Below, piece by piece: positions 1 through 11,949 of a stretch of 64,000 nt of DNA (the stretch's first letter is position 1; every line of letters begins with the position of its first letter). Source of the stretch: Candidatus Nanopelagicales bacterium (GTDB taxonomy: Bacteria > Actinomycetota > Actinomycetes > Nanopelagicales > Nanopelagicaceae). A program made the position numbers and the translations under genes. Location of the stretch: positions 40,018 through 104,017 of the forward strand of contig JAURGA010000001.1 of the NCBI GenBank assembly GCA_030834095.1. The letters are read 5' to 3'. Under the pieces are notes generated by a model. It had not been told where the DNA came from. It saw nothing but the letters and a program-made list of their open reading frames with translations, and ran no database searches.

Positions 1-234
1 AAGAAGAATGGTTCGAAGTTAAGTAGCGCAGCATTTTCGCCAATAGGTTATTCAGGCACCACTCACGAAGCCTTCACCGGTTTCTGGTTAGGTGAATATG
101 ATGCCTCGTTAGTACTCAAGCCAATCGATGGAACTCGTGTTGTTTACACAACTGATTCCGCAAATGGCCCAGTAACTGTCTCAAACTACAAGCGCCCAGC
201 AATCGCTGCTGATGCGCTTCCAAGGGTTGGGTAA
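1..234 (+). CDS. C-terminal fragment of a CDS truncated by the window edge; unknown product
   Basis: Frame 1 is open from base 1 to TAA at 232-234: KKNGSKLSSAAFSPIGYSGTTHEAF...PAIAADALPRVG*. The next gene starts 7 bp later. Confidence 0.6.
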   Translation, partial: KKNGSKLSSAAFSPIGYSGTTHEAFTGFWLGEYDASLVLKPIDGTRVVYTTDSANGPVTVSNYKRPAIAADALPRVG

Positions 235-241
235 GGATAAA

Positions 242-1888
242 ATGAAAAACGTTAACTTGAAAAAACTAATCGCAACACTTGGTGCTACTGCGCTGATCTC
301 AGCCGGTTTGGTAGTCGCAGTTGCGACTCCAGCTCAAGCTGCTGATCCAGTTTGTGTCACTGATGCAAAAACTGGTCTCATAACTTGTAATGGAACCCTA
401 AGCAACGGTGCTAAGTACAGAACTATGGAACCGTCTAATTACGGTGGAACCTTCTTCTTCTGGCAGCACGGTGTTCGCCCTTCATATCCTTACCCAGGTT
501 ATGTCGTGCCAACAGGTGTTGAACAAATGTCACCAACAAGTGTTAACCACAAAGTCAGCACAGTAAAGTCAATGCTTCAACTTGGCTACGGAATTGCTGC
601 ATATGATTGTTCATCAAGTGGCTTGCGCGGCTGGAACACAGCTGATTGCGTTGAAATGCTAAATGAACTAGTAACCATTACTAAGAAGCGCATTTCGATC
701 ACCAAGACAGTTGTCTACGGTGCTTCAATGGCTGGCGCAATTTTGACTCCATACATTGAAAAGTATCCAAATGGTGCAGATGCAGTCGGAATTCTTGCCG
801 GTGTATCGCCATCAATTGCTAACACACTCAAGTCTGGTTGTGACTTCCTCTATATCTTTAGTGTTTTCTTTGATCCAACAATCAAGGGCTGCACAGTTAT
901 GGGGACCAAGGGTGTACCTGGTCATATGGCAGTTCTAGGTGACTTTGCAAAGGTTGGTGCACTTCTTACAAAGTGGAGCGTTAATTACGGCAGCTTGCCA
1001 ATTGCTTATCCAGCCCCACTTGCAGCGGCTGGAATTCCACAACGTTCTGCCCTATTGATGGCAGGACTAATTGCTGGTATCCCAACAAAGTCTGCTCACA
1101 TGGATGGAATCTCAACAAATAGAACTCTCATTCCAGAGGGAAGTATTAACTCGACCGTTGCGATTCTTGAAAATGCTCAAGACTTTCTTGGAACCGCTTA
1201 CTTCGGTGGCCAAGGTGTTGCTGAAGTCGTAGGGGCTGGTTTCTACGACAACACAAAGACTGATTTCTCGGCACTTCTTTCAGATGAAGATCTAGGCCGC
1301 TTTACGGTTGGTCTATCTGGCGAAGAAGCAGTCGGTGCGATGCTTGCAACACTTGCAGCGTATCCACGCGTTGAGGGAGATCCAGCTGCAGTCGCAAAAT
1401 TAGCTGCACTTGATAAGTCTAAATTCGACACCACAAAGCCAGTAGTCCTGCTTTCAAATGAAGCAGATCGTCTGGTGCTGTCTGGTAACCAGGTTCACTA
1501 CGTAAACAAGGCGAAAGCTATTTATGAAGCAAGAATTGCTGCCTGGGATAAGAGATATGCGGAAGCAACAGATGAATCTGAAATAAGGTTCTTGCTAAAG
1601 AACAAGCCGGTCTGGAATACAGTGTCAATGTATGCGCTGACTCCTGAAACGTATACAAAGTTCACCGCAACTGGTGCACCTGATTTGACTGCTCCGGTCG
1701 CTATTTCTGGCGTCGGACACGAATCATTTACCAAAGAGCAGTTAATGACTTGGGTTCGAGTTCTAGCTTCTTCAGCTAAGACTGGAAAAGTTCCAAGCCA
1801 GACTGTCTTGGACACAATTCTGCCAAAGGTTCCGAATCTAAATACTGATCCGGATTACCAACCAGCCGAGTTGAAGTATCAGGACTAA
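242..1888 (+). CDS. Exported alpha/beta-hydrolase-like protein (putative secreted esterase/peptidase)
   Basis: Start refined to ATG 242. Signal peptide MKNVNLKKLIATLGATALISAGLVVAVATPAQA; nucleophile-elbow-like VYGASMAGA; late GVGHESF His segment. Confidence 0.7.
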   Translation: MKNVNLKKLIATLGATALISAGLVVAVATPAQAADPVCVTDAKTGLITCNGTLSNGAKYRTMEPSNYGGTFFFWQHGVRPSYPYPGYVVPTGVEQMSPTSVNHKVSTVKSMLQLGYGIAAYDCSSSGLRGWNTADCVEMLNELVTITKKRISITKTVVYGASMAGAILTPYIEKYPNGADAVGILAGVSPSIANTLKSGCDFLYIFSVFFDPTIKGCTVMGTKGVPGHMAVLGDFAKVGALLTKWSVNYGSLPIAYPAPLAAAGIPQRSALLMAGLIAGIPTKSAHMDGISTNRTLIPEGSINSTVAILENAQDFLGTAYFGGQGVAEVVGAGFYDNTKTDFSALLSDEDLGRFTVGLSGEEAVGAMLATLAAYPRVEGDPAAVAKLAALDKSKFDTTKPVVLLSNEADRLVLSGNQVHYVNKAKAIYEARIAAWDKRYAEATDESEIRFLLKNKPVWNTVSMYALTPETYTKFTATGAPDLTAPVAISGVGHESFTKEQLMTWVRVLASSAKTGKVPSQTVLDTILPKVPNLNTDPDYQPAELKYQD

Positions 1889-1908
1889 TTCCTGAATAAG
1901 TAGAAATT

Positions 1909-1939
1909 GCGGGGTCAGTTAATTCTGGCCCCGCTTTTT
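1909..1939 (+). terminator. Rho-independent terminator
   Basis: GCGGGGTCAG-TTAATT-CTGGCCCCGC followed by TTTTT (one G:T pair). Confidence 0.85.
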
Positions 1940-1957
1940 CATGGGTAACCTTCTCTT

Positions 1958-2407
1958 GTGTGTGAAAAAATTGAAGTTAATAGCCTGGCTGAGATGCACA
2001 AATTAGGTGCACGAATTTGCACACAATTAAAGCGCGGAGATTTACTACTTTTATCTGGCCCCTTGGGAGCAGGCAAAACCGGACTGACTCAAGGTATTGG
2101 CCAGGCACTTGGAATTGAAAACATAACTTCACCAACCTTTGTAATTTCTAGAATCCATCCCACCAAAATTCCGCTGGTCCATGTCGATGCTTACCGATTG
2201 CAGGGCGATTCAGCCGCGATATTCGATGATTTAGATTTAGAGAGTTTCCTTCCGACAAGTATCACAGTTGTGGAATGGGGCGAAGGTTTAGCAGATCGGT
2301 TAGCCGATGATTATCTCGAGATCCAAATTGAGTTTGGTGCAAACGATGGCCAAAGATTGGTCTCATTAATTGGCCATGGTCAGAGATTTGCTGGATTTAA
2401 ACTGTGA
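1958..2407 (+). CDS. tsaE: tRNA threonylcarbamoyladenosine biosynthesis ATPase TsaE
   Basis: P-loop SGPLGAGKTGLTQGIGQALG; ITSPTFVI; VEWGEGL. GTG start. Adjacent to tsaB and tsaD. Confidence 0.93.
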   Translation: MCEKIEVNSLAEMHKLGARICTQLKRGDLLLLSGPLGAGKTGLTQGIGQALGIENITSPTFVISRIHPTKIPLVHVDAYRLQGDSAAIFDDLDLESFLPTSITVVEWGEGLADRLADDYLEIQIEFGANDGQRLVSLIGHGQRFAGFKL

Positions 2408-3399
2408 GCACTTATCTTCTAATTGACACATCAACTTCTCGCACAAGTGTCGCGATAGTGGGGGATGGCAAAACTCTCTTTGCTTCTCATCACGATGGTG
2501 CACTTTCACATGGTGAAGCCCTGCCCGAACTTGTTGCGCAAGGTCTAAAGCTTGAAAGCAGAATTGATCAAGTGATTGTCGGAATGGGCCCAGGTCCATT
2601 TACTGGACTTCGAGCCGGTATCTCATTTGCCCAGAGCTTTGCACTTGGCCGTGGGATCCCCTGGCAAGGAGTCTGCAGTTTGGATGCGATTGCAACCCAA
2701 AATTCTGAAAGTGATTTCATCGTCGCGATTGATGCCAGACGAAAAGAAGTTTTCTACGCCAGATATACAAATGGATTACGTATTGGCGAACCAAAAGTTT
2801 GTCAGCCATCCCAGTTGGCTGCATTTGATTCTCCGATTTACGGTGAAGTATCGAATCAATATCCAGATCCAACAGAATTTATCGCTATTGCAGAATCCAG
2901 CGCCATTTATTCGCAGCCTATTTATGTTCGAAGGCCCGATGCTTACCCAGCACCTGTCGGTGTGAAATTTAGGCCGATGAATCAACTCGATTTAGTCCCA
3001 ATATTTTCAATCGAGAGAAGCGCTTATGGCAAAGAGGCCTGGACTATGGCTCAACTTAAAGAAGAATCTGCTGGTAAAGATCGGATGTATGTAGTCGGAG
3101 AATTCGAGGGGGAACTTATTGCTTATGCTGGGGTAGTTAATCTGGCAGGAACTGCAGATGTTTTAACACTTACTGTTGCCGATCCACATCGCCGTAAAGG
3201 GATTGGCCGTGAATTACTGCGCAGATTAATTGATTGGTCTCGAACCCAAAAGTGCGAAGCAATAATGCTTGAGGTCCGAGTTGGAAATGAAGAAGCAATT
3301 CCGCTCTATGAAGCATTTGGTTTTATCGAAATTTCGCGTCGTAAGGATTATTACGGCCCTGGTAAAACCGCAATCATCATGCGAAAAGAGTTGGTATGA
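2404..3399 (+). CDS. tsaB-rimI: TsaB-RimI fusion: t6A protein TsaB plus ribosomal protein alanine N-acetyltransferase
   Basis: N-terminal TsaB ([27 protein letters not shown]); C-terminal GNAT ([46 protein letters not shown]) in one ORF. Confidence 0.9.
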   Translation: MSTYLLIDTSTSRTSVAIVGDGKTLFASHHDGALSHGEALPELVAQGLKLESRIDQVIVGMGPGPFTGLRAGISFAQSFALGRGIPWQGVCSLDAIATQNSESDFIVAIDARRKEVFYARYTNGLRIGEPKVCQPSQLAAFDSPIYGEVSNQYPDPTEFIAIAESSAIYSQPIYVRRPDAYPAPVGVKFRPMNQLDLVPIFSIERSAYGKEAWTMAQLKEESAGKDRMYVVGEFEGELIAYAGVVNLAGTADVLTLTVADPHRRKGIGRELLRRLIDWSRTQKCEAIMLEVRVGNEEAIPLYEAFGFIEISRRKDYYGPGKTAIIMRKELV

Positions 3400-4433
3400 A
3401 AAGCTCTGGCGTCCTAGTTCTTGGAATCGAAACTTCTTGCGATGAGACTGCAGTTGGAATTGTCCGTGGTCGAAAATTACTCGCCAACGTAATTTCATCG
3501 AGCGTTGATGAACATGCCCGATTTGGCGGCGTGGTTCCCGAGATTGCTAGCCGTGCACATTTAGAAGCTATGCCAAACGTTATTGCAAAAGCACTTAGCG
3601 ATGCCAAAGTTTCACTGAAGGATATAGATGCCTTTGCTGTTACTGCTGGTCCAGGTTTAATTGGTGCGCTATTAGTCGGAACTTCGAGTGCTGCTGGTTT
3701 AGCACTTGCGCTAGATAAACCACTTTATGGCGTTAATCATTTATCGGCACATATCGCAGTAGATTCACTGAATTCGATTCACAAGTTGGATCCAGCAATC
3801 GCACTGCTAGTGAGTGGTGGCCATAGTTCGATTCTGCAAGTAAATGATTTGACAAGTGATGTTAAAACACTTGGTTCAACTATTGATGACGCTGCTGGTG
3901 AGGCTTTTGATAAAATTGCCAGAATTTTAGAGCTTGGCTTTCCGGGTGGACCCGCGATTGATCGTGAAGCAAAGTCTGGCAATCCAGATGCGATTGAATT
4001 CCCAAGAGGGCTTACTCTGGCTCGCGATTTGGTTGATCACAAATATGATTTCTCATTTTCAGGGCTGAAAACTGCAGTCTCAAGATACCTAGCAAAAACT
4101 CCAAACCATCTGCGAGCCGATGTTGCAGCATCATTCCAAGAAGCCGTTGTTGATGTGCTGCTGATGAAGGCAATTGGTGCAGCAAAAGATAGTGGTATTG
4201 AAACTTTGATTATTGCTGGCGGCGTCGCCGCCAACAGCAGGTTGCGAGATCTGGCTTCGGAACGGACGACTAAGGCCGGTCTTCAACTGCGGATTCCCCC
4301 TATGGATTTATGCACTGATAATGGGGCAATGGTTGCGGCAATTGGCTCTCTTGCCGTGGCAAAGGGCTTAAAACCCTCACAAATCGGCTTTGCCGCCGAT
4401 TCCAGCTCAGGTATTTCAAAGCCCATCTTTTGA
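3396..4433 (+). CDS. tsaD: tRNA N6-adenosine threonylcarbamoyltransferase TsaD
   Basis: [52 protein letters not shown]. Confidence 0.97.
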   Translation: MKSSGVLVLGIETSCDETAVGIVRGRKLLANVISSSVDEHARFGGVVPEIASRAHLEAMPNVIAKALSDAKVSLKDIDAFAVTAGPGLIGALLVGTSSAAGLALALDKPLYGVNHLSAHIAVDSLNSIHKLDPAIALLVSGGHSSILQVNDLTSDVKTLGSTIDDAAGEAFDKIARILELGFPGGPAIDREAKSGNPDAIEFPRGLTLARDLVDHKYDFSFSGLKTAVSRYLAKTPNHLRADVAASFQEAVVDVLLMKAIGAAKDSGIETLIIAGGVAANSRLRDLASERTTKAGLQLRIPPMDLCTDNGAMVAAIGSLAVAKGLKPSQIGFAADSSSGISKPIF

Positions 4434-4479
4434 TTAGTTATCTTTTGACGCCCCGCCCACCCCTGCCTTAGAGTTTGCG

Positions 4480-4506
4480 TTAGCACTCGAAGGGTGAGTC
4501 TGCTAA
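4480..4506 (+). promoter_or_regulatory. CIRCE-like (HrcA) operator upstream of groES
   Basis: TTAGCACTC-N9-GTCTGCTAA; the consensus right arm is GAGTGCTAA (2 mismatches). Lies 43 bp before groES. Confidence 0.75.
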
Positions 4507-4548
4507 TCGAGTAGAGCCCTCCAATAAGTCAATCATGAAGGAGCAATC

Positions 4549-4845
4549 ATGGCCGTAACCATCAAGCCACTAGAAGATCGCCTAGTTGTAAAGGCAAATG
4601 AAGCCGAACAAACAACAGCATCAGGTTTAGTAATTCCAGATACTGCAAAAGAGAAGCCACAAGAGGGCACTGTTATTGCAGTTGGTCCAGGTCGTTTTGA
4701 TGATGGCGTTCGCACACCAATGGATGTAAAAGTTGGCGATGTAGTTCTTTATAGCAAGTATGGCGGAACTGAAGTTAAGTACAACAACGAGGAATACCTT
4801 GTTCTTTCAGCTCGCGACGTATTAGCAATTATTGAGAAGAAGTAA
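4549..4845 (+). CDS. groES: Co-chaperonin GroES
   Basis: [48 protein letters not shown]. Confidence 0.97.
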   Translation: MAVTIKPLEDRLVVKANEAEQTTASGLVIPDTAKEKPQEGTVIAVGPGRFDDGVRTPMDVKVGDVVLYSKYGGTEVKYNNEEYLVLSARDVLAIIEKK

Positions 4846-4848
4846 TAG

Positions 4849-6486
<1,638 letters not shown>

Positions 6487-6514
6487 CTTAGGCGCTAATT
6501 AACGCTTGATATTT

Positions 6515-6550
6515 AAGGCCCCAAACTTTTATTAGTGCGGGGCCTTTTTT
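6515..6550 (+). terminator. Rho-independent terminator after groEL
   Basis: AAGGCCCC ... GGGGCCTT followed by a T-run. Confidence 0.8.
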
Positions 6551-6567
6551 ATTGCTTTAATTAGCAC

Positions 6568-7332
6568 ATGGCAAATTCCCCAACCATGACACTCAGCATT
6601 GATTGCGGTGGTCTCAGCATCAAAGCCTCTGTTCTCGATGAAGATGGCACGATGCACGCACCTGCAGTTGCAGTGCCTACGCCATACCCACTTACACCAG
6701 CTGGCTTAATCGAGGTTTTTAAAGATATCGCAGCAAAGTTGCCAAAGGCTGATCGCATAACAGTTGGATTTCCAGGAATGGTTCGACATGGCGTTGTTGT
6801 TCACACCCCGCATTACATAAATGTAAAGGGTCCCCGAACCAGAGTAGATCCAGAGTTGTTTTATGCTTGGAAAGGTTTAGATTTTAGAAGTCTGGTCCAA
6901 GAAACATTTGGCCTTCCTACACTTATGTTAAACGATGCAGAAGTTCATGGCGCCGGCGTAGTTGCAGGTTCAGGTTTCGAAGTTGTTTTAACTCTTGGAA
7001 CCGGCCTAGGTTGCGCGGTATTTGATGGCGGAAAACTAGCCCCACACATTGAACTTTCACATGCACCAATTCGACGTTCAACTATTTATGACGAGTGGAT
7101 TGGCGAACACGAACGTCGCCGACTTGGGGACTCATTCTGGTCGCGGCGAATTCGCCTAATGGTCACAGACTTGCGCCCCGTCTTTCACTGGGATCGACTT
7201 TATTTAGGTGGCGGAAATGCTCGCCGAATTCGCCCTGAAGTCTTAGAACTTATCGGGGATGACGTTGTTATTGTTCCGAACGCAGCTGGAATTGTTGGCG
7301 GCGTGCGGGCTTGGAATCTCACTCGGGTTTAA
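6568..7332 (+). CDS. ROK-family sugar kinase, polyphosphate glucokinase-like
   Basis: LSIDCGGLSIKASVLDEDG, TVGFPGMVRHG, NDAEVHGAGVV, VLTLGTGLGCAVFDGGKL. Confidence 0.8.
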   Translation: MANSPTMTLSIDCGGLSIKASVLDEDGTMHAPAVAVPTPYPLTPAGLIEVFKDIAAKLPKADRITVGFPGMVRHGVVVHTPHYINVKGPRTRVDPELFYAWKGLDFRSLVQETFGLPTLMLNDAEVHGAGVVAGSGFEVVLTLGTGLGCAVFDGGKLAPHIELSHAPIRRSTIYDEWIGEHERRRLGDSFWSRRIRLMVTDLRPVFHWDRLYLGGGNARRIRPEVLELIGDDVVIVPNAAGIVGGVRAWNLTRV

Positions 7333-7384
7333 GCAAGTTCTAAGCCAAAATGCGCAAGTAACTTTGCTCAGGTAATCTTTTCGC

Positions 7385-8236
7385 ATGCGCAAATCATTAG
7401 CAGGGGCTTTAGCATTTTTAATTATTGGGTCAAGTATTGGCAGCGGGGTAGCCAATGCTCATCAACCTTTAGTTCTGTTGGATACAGATACATCAGCTGC
7501 TAAAGGTCCGCTGATTGTCGATGGAACACTTTCATTTGCTGTGCGAGCTGCATTCACTAAAGCCGGCCAGAAGAAGGCTTTTCGCGCCCAATTTAAAGAG
7601 GGCGAAGAGCTCACTGTTCAGTATTTGATAGTTGATAAAAAACCAGAGAGCGCTTTGCGCAAAAAGTCTTTGCCAAAACTTGTGATTACAAGTCCAACGG
7701 GATCTAAAGTTAGAATGAAATTTACAGAACGAACAAAATTTTTTGAGCCTTACAGTGGCGTTAATTATCTTTATCTTGGGCGCTATAACAGTGAAGCGCA
7801 GGGTGGTATTTATAGCTTTGAAATCACTTCAAAGAGTAGAGCAGCAATCACAATTGGCGTTGGCGAAAAAGAGGGTGTAGTTGGTGAGGTAATTCGCGGA
7901 AATAATGAGGCACCAAAACCAGTTGCAACTCCAACTCCAACACCAAAGCCAGTTGCAACTCCAACACCAACTCCAACATCAACTCCAATGGCAGAACAGA
8001 GTGGTTACACCATGGGGAAAGTTCGGGCCAATAACAGCGAGGCTAGCTGCTGGTCAGTTATCGATGGAAATGTTTATGATTTAACAAAGTGGATTGGTTC
8101 GCACCCAGGTGGAAGGGGAAACATACTTTCACTTTGTGGCAAGAATGGAACTGCAGAATTTGCAGCTAAACACAGAGGGGATAGCAATCCTCAAGCACGG
8201 CTAAGGGGATACTTGCTAGGGCCACTAGCAGATTAA
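7385..8236 (+). CDS. Exported protein with Pro/Thr linker and C-terminal cytochrome b5-like heme-binding domain
   Basis: Signal peptide; PTPTPKPVATPTPTPTSTP linker; CWSVIDGNVYDLTKWIGSHPGGRGNILSLCGKNGTAEFAAKHRGD, with HPGG and a second His. Confidence 0.75.
   Translation: MRKSLAGALAFLIIGSSIGSGVANAHQPLVLLDTDTSAAKGPLIVDGTLSFAVRAAFTKAGQKKAFRAQFKEGEELTVQYLIVDKKPESALRKKSLPKLVITSPTGSKVRMKFTERTKFFEPYSGVNYLYLGRYNSEAQGGIYSFEITSKSRAAITIGVGEKEGVVGEVIRGNNEAPKPVATPTPTPKPVATPTPTPTSTPMAEQSGYTMGKVRANNSEASCWSVIDGNVYDLTKWIGSHPGGRGNILSLCGKNGTAEFAAKHRGDSNPQARLRGYLLGPLAD
7911..7989 (+). repeat. Low-complexity CCA/ACT-rich repeat encoding a Pro-Thr linker
   Basis: Repeated ccagttgcaactccaactccaacacca units within the cytochrome b5-like gene. 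Confidence 0.7.
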
Positions 8237-8257
8237 ATTTTTAGAGAGTGAAGTAAT

Positions 8258-8566
8258 TTAAGAAGCAGAAGAGAATGAGTGCTCGACAACTTTCTGTTCA
8301 CGACTTAAAATTGTTAAGCGATCTTCTTCAGTAAGTCCGCCCCAAATACCATATGGCTCAGCCAGAGTTAGTGCTTGTTTTCTGCACGCTTGAATTACTG
8401 GGCAAGAAGCACAAACTGCCTTAGCAGCGTTCTCGCGATTCTTGCGGCGAGGACCACGTTCGCCATCTGTGTAGAAGAACATTTCAGTTGGAAGCTCGCG
8501 ACAGGCAGCAGATTCTTGCCACTCCCAATCAGATGCGATTGGTCTAGGTTCTAATTGACTTGTCAT
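8258..8566 (-). CDS. WhiB-family Fe-S transcriptional regulator
   Basis: Start refined to MTSQLEPRP. WQESAACRELPTEMFF, CASCPVIQACRKQAL, GIWGGLTEEDR with four Cys. Confidence 0.92.
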   Translation of the reverse strand: MTSQLEPRPIASDWEWQESAACRELPTEMFFYTDGERGPRRKNRENAAKAVCASCPVIQACRKQALTLAEPYGIWGGLTEEDRLTILSREQKVVEHSFSSAS

Positions 8567-8715
8567 TTTGGCTCCAATTCCTATTCCGTGTATGGCCCTA
8601 ATGCTACAACCGCGCCATAGGTTGTTCAAGTATTTTGGGGGTTTTGTTGCCAAATTGCTGCAAAATTCCAAGGTTTCAAGTGGCGCGCCTCACTCTTAGT
8701 AGGGAGAATTGCGGA

Positions 8716-9648
8716 ATGGCCCGCACAATCGACACAGTTGTCGAAACTCTTGACGAAGATGATTCTCTAACCGTCGCAGCCGTCGCCAGAAGGCTCGGAG
8801 TGGCCCCAGCAACCCTTCGAACCTGGGACCGCCGATATGGCATTGGCCCAAGTGAACATGATTCTGGAACTCATAGAAGATATTCCGCAACAGACTTAAT
8901 GAGATTAACCGCAATGGCTCGGCTAATTGTTGCTGGTGTTTCACCTAAAGATGCAGCTAGTAAGGCGCTCGCTTTAAGCACTAAGAGCACAAAGAATAAA
9001 GTTGAGAAAGTCGTTCAAGAATCTGAAGCTAAATGCGATTTAGTCGCACTGCTCTATAAATCTGCCTTGAAGTTTGATCAAGCTAATATCGAAAAGTTGT
9101 TGAAGAAATCAATATCCGAAAGCGGATTGGAAACGACCTGGATTGAAGTTATCGCACCGTTGCTGACTGACGTCGGCAATGATTGGGCTCGAACTGGAAT
9201 CGGTATTGAGACCGAACATTTCTTAAGCGAAGTCTTACGTAAAATCCTTAGCGAAAATTTAGGGAAAATAGCAAAGCCAAAAAACGCTCGACCGGTCTTG
9301 CTGGCGTGTGTTGAAAATGAATACCACTCACTTGCACTAGCCGCTCTTGCCGCGGTCCTTGCTGAGTCAGGAGTTGAATGTATCTATCTTGGCGCAAGGA
9401 CTCCACAAAGTGCATTGAACGAAGTCATCATTAAATCTGCGCCACCAGCAATTTTTCTCTGGGCTCAGTTGAGTGAAAATGCAGATCATAAGTATGTTAA
9501 ATCCCTGCCAGCAATCCGACCGGCTCCACGAATACTTCTTGGCGGACCAGGATGGAAATCTTCGAAAGTTGAGTTAACAAATAAGTTGGTTATCACCAAA
9601 GGATTAAGCGATGCTCGAGAGCAGATAATGCAGGCTGTTGCTCTTTGA
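8716..9648 (+). CDS. MerR-type HTH regulator with C-terminal B12-binding (CarH/LitR-like) domain
   Basis: HTH LTVAAVARRLGVAPATLRTWDRRYGIGPSEHDSGTHRRYSATDLMRL; W-ARTGIGIET-EH; ENEYHSLALAALAAVLAESGVECIYLGARTP. Start refined to ATG 8716. Confidence 0.85.
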   Translation: MARTIDTVVETLDEDDSLTVAAVARRLGVAPATLRTWDRRYGIGPSEHDSGTHRRYSATDLMRLTAMARLIVAGVSPKDAASKALALSTKSTKNKVEKVVQESEAKCDLVALLYKSALKFDQANIEKLLKKSISESGLETTWIEVIAPLLTDVGNDWARTGIGIETEHFLSEVLRKILSENLGKIAKPKNARPVLLACVENEYHSLALAALAAVLAESGVECIYLGARTPQSALNEVIIKSAPPAIFLWAQLSENADHKYVKSLPAIRPAPRILLGGPGWKSSKVELTNKLVITKGLSDAREQIMQAVAL

Positions 9649-9709
9649 TTCCCGCTTAAAAGGCGGGTGAAACGGGGGAAAACTAGCCAATTTGATTGAC
9701 TAGACTTAA

Positions 9710-10834
<1,125 letters not shown>

Positions 10835-10836
10835 CC

Positions 10837-11949
10837 ATGAACGAAATCGAAATCGGACCAGGCAAGCGGGCCCGCGTAGGTTATTCATTCGATGATATTG
10901 CAATAGTTCCTAGCCGACGAACCCGAGATCCAGAAGAAGTTTCGATTGCCTGGCAGATTGATGCCTACAAGTTCTCACTTCCAATGATGGCAGCACCAAT
11001 GGATTCTGTTGTGTCACCCGAAACTGCAATTACTATCGGAAAACTTGGTGGCCTTGGTGTTTTAAATCTTGAGGGACTTTGGACTCGCCATGATGATCCA
11101 AGAATTCCACTTGGTGAAATTGCTTCAATGCCACAAGATAAAGCTATTCGCAGAATGCAGGAACTTTACTCACTGCCAATTCGACCAGAATTAATTAAAG
11201 AGCGCATTGCCCAGATTCGTGCCGCAGGAGTAACTGTTGCGGCAGCACTTTCGCCTCAACGCACAGCAGAACATGCAAAGGCTGTTATTGATGCCGGCGT
11301 AGATATTTTCGTTATCCGTGGAACAACTGTTAGCGCTGAACATGTATCTGCCGAGATCGCGCCCCTTAATTTAAAGAAGTTTATTTATGAATTAGATGTG
11401 CCGGTAATCGTTGGTGGATGTGCAACCGGAACTGGTGCTCTGCATCTAATGCGCGCAGGCGCAGCAGGTGTATTAGTTGGTTTTGGTGGTGGAGCCGCCC
11501 ACACAACGCGTTCAGTACTGGGAATTGCAGTACCGATGGCATCAGCAGTTGCTGAAGTTGCATCAGCACGTCGAGATTACATGGATGAATCTGGTGGACG
11601 TTTTGTTCACGTAATTGCAGATGGATCTGTAGGAAAGTCTGGCGATATTGCAAAAGCTATTGCATGTGGCGCAGATGCAGTGATGATGGGTTCACCACTT
11701 GCTAAAGCGGTTGAATCACCAGGAAAAGGCTGGCACTGGGGATCGGAAGCACATCATCTCGAATTACCTCGCGGCGACAGAGTTCAAGTTGGAACTGTCG
11801 GAAGCTTGGAAGAAATTCTCATCGGACCATCACATCTTGCTGATGGCAGCATGAATTTATTTGGCGCACTACGACGTGCAATGGCTACATCTGGCTACTC
11901 GGACCTCAAAGAGTTCCAGCGCGTTGAAGTTGTAATTGACCGTGTCTGA
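10837..11949 (+). CDS. guaB3: GuaB3-family IMP dehydrogenase-related protein
   Basis: [46 protein letters not shown]; tandem with guaB. Confidence 0.88.
   Translation: MNEIEIGPGKRARVGYSFDDIAIVPSRRTRDPEEVSIAWQIDAYKFSLPMMAAPMDSVVSPETAITIGKLGGLGVLNLEGLWTRHDDPRIPLGEIASMPQDKAIRRMQELYSLPIRPELIKERIAQIRAAGVTVAAALSPQRTAEHAKAVIDAGVDIFVIRGTTVSAEHVSAEIAPLNLKKFIYELDVPVIVGGCATGTGALHLMRAGAAGVLVGFGGGAAHTTRSVLGIAVPMASAVAEVASARRDYMDESGGRFVHVIADGSVGKSGDIAKAIACGADAVMMGSPLAKAVESPGKGWHWGSEAHHLELPRGDRVQVGTVGSLEEILIGPSHLADGSMNLFGALRRAMATSGYSDLKEFQRVEVVIDRV

Noticed and set aside
7911-7989. Repeated cca-act-cca units considered as a possible CRISPR or microsatellite locus
   Set aside because: In-frame Pro-Thr linker in a CDS with no spacer-like unique segments of constant length.
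9651-9667. CCCGC-TTAAAAG-GCGGG hairpin after the CarH-like gene as a terminator
   Set aside because: No T-tract follows (TGAAACGGGGG), so it is not supported as an intrinsic terminator.
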